From Pogona vitticeps (taxonomy: Eukaryota; Chordata; Lepidosauria; Squamata; Agamidae): a DNA stretch of 64,000 bases. Shown here one piece after another: positions 57,686-64,000 of this stretch (position 1 is the stretch's first letter; every line of letters starts with the position of its first letter). Both the position numbers and the translations under genes were made by a program. The stretch is from the NCBI RefSeq assembly GCF_051106095.1, contig NC_135783.1, positions 58,871,447 to 58,935,446 on the forward strand, in the 5' to 3' direction. A model generated the notes under the pieces. That model had not been told where the DNA came from. It did not search any database and saw only the letters and a list, made by a program, of their open reading frames with translations.

Positions 57686-57835
57686 GATTTATTTATTTTT
57701 TATATCCCGCCCATCTGGTATATTCTACCACTCTGGGCGGCTACCAACAAACATATATACAGTTAAAATAATATAAATCCATTAGCAGCATCGATAACGA
57801 AACATTCCAAAAATAATAAATAATAAAGAAAATAT
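57686..57835 (-). mobile_element. L2-clade LINE 3' tail
   Basis: Reversed 3' UTR: ttatttattt, atatcccgcccatctggta, cactctgggcggctacc. Same subfamily as the 27.6-kb copy; no coding part. Confidence 0.75.
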
Positions 57836-59482
57836 TTTTAAATTATTTCTCCTTCAAATGTCTCACAGTAAGCTACTGATACTTTAAGTGCCAGTTAATG
57901 AGAAAGGGGTGGACTCTAGGGAGCTTGTAGCTATTCTTCTCTGTGGGTCACTGTACTTCTACTGCATAGCAAAAGAGAGTTTGACCAGAAATCCAAAACT
58001 CTGCAACATTTTATTGGTCAAAACCAACTGCAACAAATTTAAACCACCCCTGCTGGCTGAACCGAAAAAAGAAAAAGAAAGAGGACAATTCTCTGTTCCC
58101 CCAAAAACCCAATACAAAAGTGGACTTCCCAATGTCCAGTTTTATGTTGTATAGTCATGCTCAGCCTGATGTAAATTTTGAGGCAAAGGGCCAACGCAGC
58201 TATCCCTCTTGTTTAGGGAATGTTTTTGCCTATTTTGATGTATATCACTTGTGGAGCCCTGAAAGGAATAAAAGTGACAAATCAATACTTTAAATACACA
58301 AATTTTAAATTATACATTTCAAGAAATAAAAAATGACTTGCTTATTTCCCAGTGTCATTTCCCAGCACATGAGCTATTATTTTTAATACTCATTTCTGTT
58401 CTCACAATGGCTACAAATGTGAAACTTCAAATGAGATTTAGGAGATGCTAGTATGAAAAAGCAGAAGTGTTCCACGACTTCCAAGAGATTTTGAATTTTT
58501 AAAAATAGTGCTGTGAAACACATTCTGAAATGACAGGCTTCAGAATTTCTAGCCATAGATACATATATACAGTATGCATCACTAAAGAGTTAAAACAGAA
58601 ACCTGAAGGGGAGGTCACAGAATGGAAATCCTTTGCCCAGGGGTAATAAAAAGAGATAAAATAGAGTGCCTCTGTGCTAAACCCTGCCTTGGCCTCTAAA
58701 GGTAAAAATGCTAGAACAGAATTTTAATATTAAATTTTGACCAAAGTAAGTTTAGGCAGGCAAGAAATATTCATGATTTCCAGAAACCCGTTTTCATAAT
58801 TTACAGGTTGCAAGATATTCTGGCATTTGTCACAGCAAGTCAGATCTGCACGAAATGCTAATAACTCTTCTCTTTCTCTCTCCCTCTTTCTCTCTCTGCA
58901 GCAGGCATCAAGGGCCTCCTGAGACGTCTCGCTTTGCAGTGTCACGGTGGATGTGCAGCATACTAGATGGCAAGGGGCGGAGGAGGAGGAGGGAATATCT
59001 GTGAATATTTCACATCAAGAGAAAAAGGTCCGAGCCTCTGCAGAACTCATTTGCTCCTTAGACAGCCAGGTTTTTGCCTGTAAAACCCGCACATTTCCTA
59101 TCCTGGAATGGGCTTAAAGCAAACATGCTTCAACAGAGTAGTGGGACAAAGCCATGCATCTTCCTTCCTTCCTTCCTCCCACCCCCCCTACCCTGCCCCC
59201 ATGTAGGAGTAGCAATGATTACACAATGCTCCCTCACCTGCTTCTGGGATTAGCCAGATCTGTTACATCCTTGTGTACTCTGCACTTCAGCCATAATTAA
59301 AAGGAGACAAAGAACGGGAGTGTTTGTAGTGGCTTTGATTAAATAGCTATGAATGCATGCCAAGCCAAAAACTGCCTTTGTTCTGCCCACTGTCAGTTTT
59401 GCCATGCAGTGGCTTGGCGATGCCTTTGTGTATTTTCTTCACCGCTGCCCTGGCCGCTGAGCTGTGGGGTCCCTCTGGGGTT
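57836..59482. other. No gene recognised; pyrimidine-rich tract
   Basis: A CT-rich run lies at 58867-58900. 58970-59470 is somewhat more GC-rich and less repeat-like than its surroundings. No exon, CpG island or family recognised. Confidence 0.4.
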
Positions 59483-59711
59483 CTGTTTTGTCTGCTATGT
59501 TATTTAACATCTACATGAAACCACTGGGAGAGATTATCCGGAATTTTGGGGTTCGGTGTCACCAATATGCAGATGATACCCAACTCTACCTCTCCTTGCT
59601 ACCTAAATCTGAGGAAGCTACTTCCTAGCTCTAGATCAGTGTTTGGTCTCAGTAATGGACTGGATGAGGGTGAATAAATTGAAACTTATTCCAGACAAAA
59701 CAAACGTGCTT
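59483..59711 (+). mobile_element. L2-clade LINE, catalytic RT fragment
   Basis: Plus strand encodes LLFNIYMKPLGEIIRNFGVR near 59497-59556, then HQYADDTQLYLSL near 59560-59598 (catalytic YADD), a stop and frame change near 59625, and VMDWMRVNKLKLIPDKTNVL near 59652-59712. This is the palm of an L2-type reverse transcriptase. It stops abruptly at the (ATAC)n array. Confidence 0.85.
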
Positions 59712-59828
59712 CATACATACATACATACATACATACATACATACATACATACATACATACATACATACATACATACATACATACATACATACATACATAC
59801 ATACATACATACATACATACATACATAC
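59712..59828. repeat. (ATAC)n microsatellite, 117 bp
   Basis: About 29 tetranucleotide units without visible interruption. It is the longest pure tetranucleotide array in the window. Open frames that read HTYIHTYI or MYVCMYVC are products of it. Confidence 0.98.
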
Positions 59829-60432
59829 AATAAGTGGGTTCAGGTCCCACAGGGTGCCGGGTATGGGGAGAGGGAAGTGTTGTCACACAGGAGCACAAAA
59901 AAACAGATGATGGGCCAGGGCTGGCTTAAGGCTCCTCTTCTTCACCCTTGCCTGAGAGAAAAATTAAATAGTTTTCTCAGGAGTTTAGTGGAAATGTTTC
60001 TTGCACCCTGGAATCTTATATTAAGCAGTGTGGTAATGTTAGATTTAATGTCCAAGAGTTGACTATGATAACTGCAGTTTATATTTACAATAGTTGGTCC
60101 CTATTGAGATGTCCAGGAACAGTGGCTTTTACATCAGTGCCTTGGAGAAGTCCTCTAAGTTTGGCCTTGAAATAATTTTAGAAGAATAAAGGTTATGTCC
60201 CTTACATTTTTTAAAAAAAACATCAGCCCTGCTATTTAAGTTCTTCTATGGGTAAGGGCTGAAATATACATTACAGATAACCACCCATCATTAGAAGGTA
60301 TATGATAGTCACAGCTGGCGCTCTTCTCATCTCCTCTGTCTTTCAAATTAGCTTACCTGATATTGTGACTGGTTTGGGAGAGTTGACCACCAACATTTCC
60401 AGGTTTTGTTGAAAACCACTCTTGTACTGTTG
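59829..60432. other. No gene or clear repeat
   Basis: Nothing recognised. It may include further worn L2 sequence after the microsatellite. Confidence 0.35.
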
Positions 60433-60645
60433 CTCTTTGTTATTTCCCAGGCCTCAAACATCCAGGAGGAGAAGGAAGAACTTGTTGAACTGCTGGCTCA
60501 ATTGCTGGAACATGTTCCTGATCCAAATCAAAGTCTGCCAAGGTGGAGGTGGAATCCTCCACAAACATCTTCACTTGTATCCGAGGGACCAAACACCTCT
60601 GGAAAATTGGTGTCTTCACAACCATGCATGAGGCACTCCATGTAG
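60433..60645 (+). other. Possible exon-like segment, unidentified
   Basis: Pyrimidine-rich run then tatttcccagGCC at 60440-60454 looks like a splice acceptor. The open frame that follows reads EEKEELVELLAQLLEHVPDP near 60466-60525 and then a Pro/Ser/Trp-rich stretch, ending in a stop at 60643-60645. The hydrophobic start just upstream has no ATG. The opposite strand is also open here. No family recognised, so this may equally be chance or an old mobile element. Confidence 0.2.
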
Positions 60646-60856
60646 GAACTCACCAAGTGCCCCAATGCCAGGCATCTTGTTCTTTAGTTCTTTCAGAGTA
60701 AGTGCTCTGGTGCAAAATCCCCCATTACCACCAAGAGAACTTTGTTCCCAGGTCAAATATTGGAGGAGGAATTTTCCTCAAGACCACAGAACAAGGAGAA
60801 AGGTTTATATTTCCTTTTACTGCAATTGCCACCTGCTACCCCCTTTTATGAAGGAT

Positions 60857-61172
60857 GTGGGTGGCGCTGTGGGTTAAACCACTGAGCCACTGGGCTGTTG
60901 ATCAAAAGGTCAGAAATCTGAATCTGTACAATAGGGTGAGCTCCCGTTGCTGGACCCACGTCCTGCCAACCTAGCAGTTTGAAAGCATGCAAATACAAGT
61001 AGGCGAATAGGGGGAAGGTAATGGTGTTCTGTTCTACTCATTCCGGCCACGTGACCACGGAAAGCATCTATGGACAAACCCCAGCTTTTTGACTTACAAA
61101 TGGGGATGAGCACTGGGCCCCTAGAGTCGAACATGACTGGACTTACTTATCAAGGGGAACCTTTACCTTTAC
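60857..61172 (+). mobile_element. Sauria-type SINE, near full length
   Basis: Plus strand from the head (ggtggcgctgtgggttaaacc, A-box region) through a diverged B-box area (cagaaatctgaatctg), body (cacgtgaccacggaaagc, acaaatggggatgagcac), tail (tagagtcgaacatgactgg) to tcaaggggaacctttacctttacc at 61149-61172. A long (TTTA)n follows. Confidence 0.92.
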
Positions 61173-61178
61173 CCCCTT

Positions 61179-61268
<90 letters not shown>
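61173..61268. repeat. (TTTA)n microsatellite
   Basis: About 23 TTTA units directly after the SINE terminus, separated by a few bases (cccccttt). Confidence 0.95.
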
Positions 61269-61269
<1 letters not shown>

Positions 61270-62095
61270 GAAACCCACATGTGTCATTTTAGTTTGATCC
61301 AGAATTAGACCTCACACATAGATTCCTTTGTCTGAATATCTCTTTCACAAATCATTTTCTTTAGATTTTTATTCAACTGTCCAAAGTGAAATCTATGTAA
61401 GTCCCAAGGGTTCTAATGTTTTTCTTTAAAAAAAAACCCTAACTCTTAAACAAGTGCCCTTGTTATTACTTTTCACTTCATGTTATCCCTATTTAGTTCC
61501 TCCATTCCTTAGCTTTGCTAGTCCTTGTTTCTGTCCTTCACGATCCTCAGGGGTGTGTGTGTGCTTCCCTGCCAAATGCTTTTGCCCCCCACCCCCCCCA
61601 TAGGGAGACCCACTTCTCATTCTGAGAAGAGTTTCCCTAGAATTGTGGTTGAGATATGCTTCATAAACAGTTCAGGTTAAAAGAGTAATGTTCCTGCTGC
61701 ATCCGCCACATTTTCTCTGTAGCTATCTTGTACCAAAACCATTTTGAGGCATCACTCAGATTAAACGCAGCTTTACCTTGTGCCTTGAGAAGCATGAATT
61801 ACTGCTGGTTAATGACTTGTTTTATAGTTTCTGCACAAGCATCTACACACCATGCCTCTGCACCTTTCTTTTCTCCTCAGGCTCTCTAAACAAGAAAATT
61901 CATAAGGCAGCAAAGCTATTCCCGCTATAATTCACCTGGCAGGTGGGGATGGTGCACAGGTGAACACTCACTCCTTCATGAAGTACACTGTCATACATAG
62001 GAAAGGAATTGTCCAGAGACAAGGCAAAATAACAGGCATGCTTATCTTTTGTCCAGAAATAGTTTTATTAGCACATGACTAGCTGTTTTTCTATA
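61269..62095. other. No gene or clear repeat
   Basis: Nothing recognised. Confidence 0.4.
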
Positions 62096-62097
62096 AC

Positions 62098-62165
62098 AGT
62101 GATGGAGAATGTGAGGCTTACCTGACAGAGCTGGACTACAGTTCCCATGATGCCTCACTATTGGT
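62098..62165. mobile_element. hAT-type MITE fragment
   Basis: Begins CAGTGATGGAGAATGTGAGG and includes ctggactacagttcccatgatgcctcac, common hAT-MITE words. It is related in its first bases to the 19.3-kb element. The second end is missing. Confidence 0.6.
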
Positions 62166-62179
62166 TATGCTGGCTGTTT

Positions 62180-62375
62180 TATTTATTCATTTCTCAGATT
62201 CATGTATATACCATTCTTCTGTCTGGAGACACTCGGAGTGGTGCACACCCACACTACAGACAGCCATTACACATGTAACAAACAGCGTGCAAGTATTAAA
62301 AGCACTTTGCATAAATAGTAAAATTTCAAATAAAACTTAGCAACCTAATATCCACCAATTTTGTCCAATATACAT
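62180..62375 (-). mobile_element. L2/CR1-like LINE 3' tail
   Basis: ttatttattcatttctc, tgtatataccattcttctgtctggagacactcggagtggtgcacacc: reversed 3' UTR of an L2/CR1-like subfamily. No coding part. Confidence 0.6.
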
Positions 62376-63547
62376 TACCACATAAAGCTTCATCACATAA
62401 ATGGTAGCATAACAATTTGTTATTGATCAAAGTCCTGCTAAAACAATGAAAACATTGCTAGCTATAGCATTGTTAGCTAGGGCTAAGAAGAATTGCCATC
62501 CAGCCATATATTCCCCACACATTCAAAGCTTCTGATGCCTGAAAATTACTTTTCATGTGTCTGTCTATCCATCTGTCTGTCACATTTATGTCCTGCTGTT
62601 CCTCCTATGAACGCAACCTGGCATATCTGGTTCTCCTCATCACTTTACCATCTAAAAAGGATAATCAAGACCATAAAGTGTGATGGTTACAGGTTATATT
62701 TTCCAACTTCATGTCTGAAAATGGCTTTGAACCGAGGTCTCTAAGCAATGTTGCACTATACCACATTTGCTTCTGCATAAAATTTGCACAGAACTCCAGA
62801 AATTTAACATAAACATTGTTTCTGGCTTGGGGGGAAGATCTAGACTCCAAACAGAGCAAGAAAGAGTTAAGATACTTTTAACAACATAAAAAGGGTGTTT
62901 TAAAAATAGGAATTTGAGCTTTGAGGAATGGGAACCACTGGAGATGAAACAGCTGGCTGCCTTAGTAACTCTCCTTCTCCCGCTGCTCATGTGGCTTGTG
63001 AGAAACTTGCGTAAACAGCCTCTCTTAGCTGCACAGCTCCAAAATGTCCCCCTCTGGAGATGTGTTTCATGGCATCACGTAGCAAAGCAAGTACTTTGTC
63101 GCAGTAGAGAAAACAAGATGGCTTGCTTTTCTGCTTGCAGAAAGTCAGCCACACAATGACCTGCTATCAAATCAAACATTAGGAGGTATTACTTTCTTAC
63201 ACGAAAGAAGAGCAAAGCTAATCAGGTTTAAAAATCAGATGTGGCGCCTATATAAAACCACTCTCAAGAAAGAGAAACCACAACACTGAACACATAATGG
63301 AGTATGATTTTGTGGGATGCAATCCAGCATGCTAAGACACACAATGTCCTTGATAGTCAGGCTTTCTTACATCCTGTTCTCCTTTTACTGCTTATTAACC
63401 ATGGCTTATGTTTATTTTATTATGCAGTAATTATAACGTATGCAAGAGATTCTTGATATCTTTGATCATTTTGTACCAATCCTCTCCCTCATCAATGCCC
63501 CTAATCTGGCTAGCACATCCATTTTAATGGCAAAAATGATCTGTGGC
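62376..63547. other. No gene or clear repeat
   Basis: Nothing recognised on either strand. Confidence 0.4.
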
Positions 63548-63775
63548 AAGAGCCTCATGGTGCAATAGTTAAACTGCTGTACTGCAGGCAAAACTGTGCT
63601 CACGACCCGGGATTCAATGCCAGGTAGCCGGCTCAAGGTTGACTCAGCCTTCTATCCTTCTGAGGTCAAAAAAATGAGAACCCAGCTCACTGGTGGGGGT
63701 GGGGGTGGGGGTGGTGCAAAGTGTACCTTGTGCTTGAAGTGATATGGGGTGGTATATAAGCAGCATGCTTTGTGG
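63548..63775 (+). mobile_element. tRNA-derived squamate SINE
   Basis: Head caagagcctcatggtgcaata (A box) and gggattcaatgcc (B box), then ggtagccggctcaaggttgactcagcc and ttctgaggtcaaaaaaatgagaacccagct, words of an abundant squamate tRNA SINE. A (GGGGGT)n run lies at 63693-63714, and the 3' end merges with an L2-like ggtatataagcag tail. Confidence 0.85.
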
Positions 63776-63791
63776 CAGAGGGCTGCAACTG

Positions 63792-63899
63792 CAGTGCTTG
63801 AAAAAGCTACTTTTTGTGACTACAGTTTCCAGAACCCTCAGCCAGTGTGGCTGGTGCATGTGCTGGAATTTGGGGAACTGTAGTCCCCCAAGTGCTAGA
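63792..63899. mobile_element. hAT-type MITE (CAGAGCTTGG family), diverged
   Basis: Left end CAGTGCTTGAAAAAGCTAC, core gactacagtttccagaaccctcagccag and its reverse ggctggtgcatgtgctggaatttggggaactgtagtc, right end ccaagtgctag. A palindromic layout as in 24614-24731. No clear target duplication. Confidence 0.65.
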
Positions 63900-64000
63900 T
63901 TCTGTGATTCTTGGATGTTATTGAACAGTGCATGCTTCATTCCAATCACAGGAGTGCACCACCTTATAGAACTTCCCTTTAAAAATGTTTATGTGTTTAT

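Noticed and set aside
59101-59220. Possible CpG island or promoter
   Set aside because: Slightly GC-richer with a CTTCC run, but few CpG sites and no exon nearby.
59643-60062. 139-codon frame with repeated HTYIHTYI
   Set aside because: A short genuine L2 piece (VMDWMRVNKLKL) fused by chance to the translated (ATAC)n array.
61070-61270. Frame ending in repeated LFIYLFIY
   Set aside because: Translation of the (TTTA)n array after a SINE.
63548-63620. Possible tRNA gene (A and B boxes)
   Set aside because: No cloverleaf acceptor pairing could be made out and the following words are a known SINE body.
1-64000. CRISPR arrays, operons, prophage or other microbial systems
   Set aside because: No direct-repeat/spacer pattern and no dense long reading frames; all signals are those of vertebrate interspersed repeats.

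Overview
The window looks like nuclear DNA of a squamate reptile, most likely a lizard. The basis is its repeat content. It holds four copies of the LINE Bov-B (RTE clade), five SINEs of the Sauria type whose 3' ends resemble the Bov-B tail, CORE/MIR-like tRNA SINEs, L2-clade LINEs with (AAAT)n tails, a CR1 3' end, an R4-like LINE scrap and hAT-type MITEs. Bov-B with Sauria SINEs together is a known squamate signature. I found no rRNA, tRNA gene, CRISPR array, operon or bacterial-type gene. I also found no host protein-coding exon that I can name, so the window reads as intergenic or intronic.

Layout. 0-13 kb: two halves of a decayed APE-type LINE with a C-terminal zinc finger (1-760 and 11.1-12.1 kb), a Sauria SINE (2.4 kb), L2 and R4-like scraps (6.5-7.9 kb) and a 79-bp-arm perfect palindrome (10.94-11.10 kb). 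13-25 kb: a DNA-transposon zone with three hAT-type MITEs that each keep a perfect 8-bp target duplication (17.6, 19.3 and 20.3 kb), a direct duplication of about 170 bp (19.9 and 21.2 kb) and several CORE SINEs. 25-33 kb: an L2 3' end, a 600-bp hairpin-like MITE (28.2-28.8 kb), a CR1 3' end and a Sauria SINE. 33.9-36.3 kb: a 5'-truncated Bov-B whose reverse transcriptase frame is fully open. 38-43 kb: two Bov-B fragments and L2 fragments on the minus strand. 46-57 kb: a pair of inverted 263-bp tracts (one mismatch) 9 kb apart, each joined to a Sauria SINE, flanking a full-length Bov-B (52.4-55.9 kb) that itself carries a nested 236-bp insertion. 57-64 kb: a dispersed unclassified repeat, L2 pieces, a 117-bp (ATAC)n array, a Sauria SINE with a long (TTTA)n, and a tRNA SINE at the end.

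How the parts relate. Bov-B supplies the reverse transcriptase and endonuclease. Sauria SINEs carry a Bov-B-like 3' end and are thought to be moved by that machinery. The L2 and CR1 pieces are 3'-anchored, as expected for truncated target-primed insertions. The hAT MITEs have no transposase in this window. The points most worth a second look are the apparent templated insertion between two SINEs (46.6 and 56.0 kb), the perfect palindrome at 10.94 kb, the open Bov-B frame, and the unidentified element nested in the second Bov-B. All identity estimates and family names are from reading by eye and memory of the families; no alignment or database search was run.
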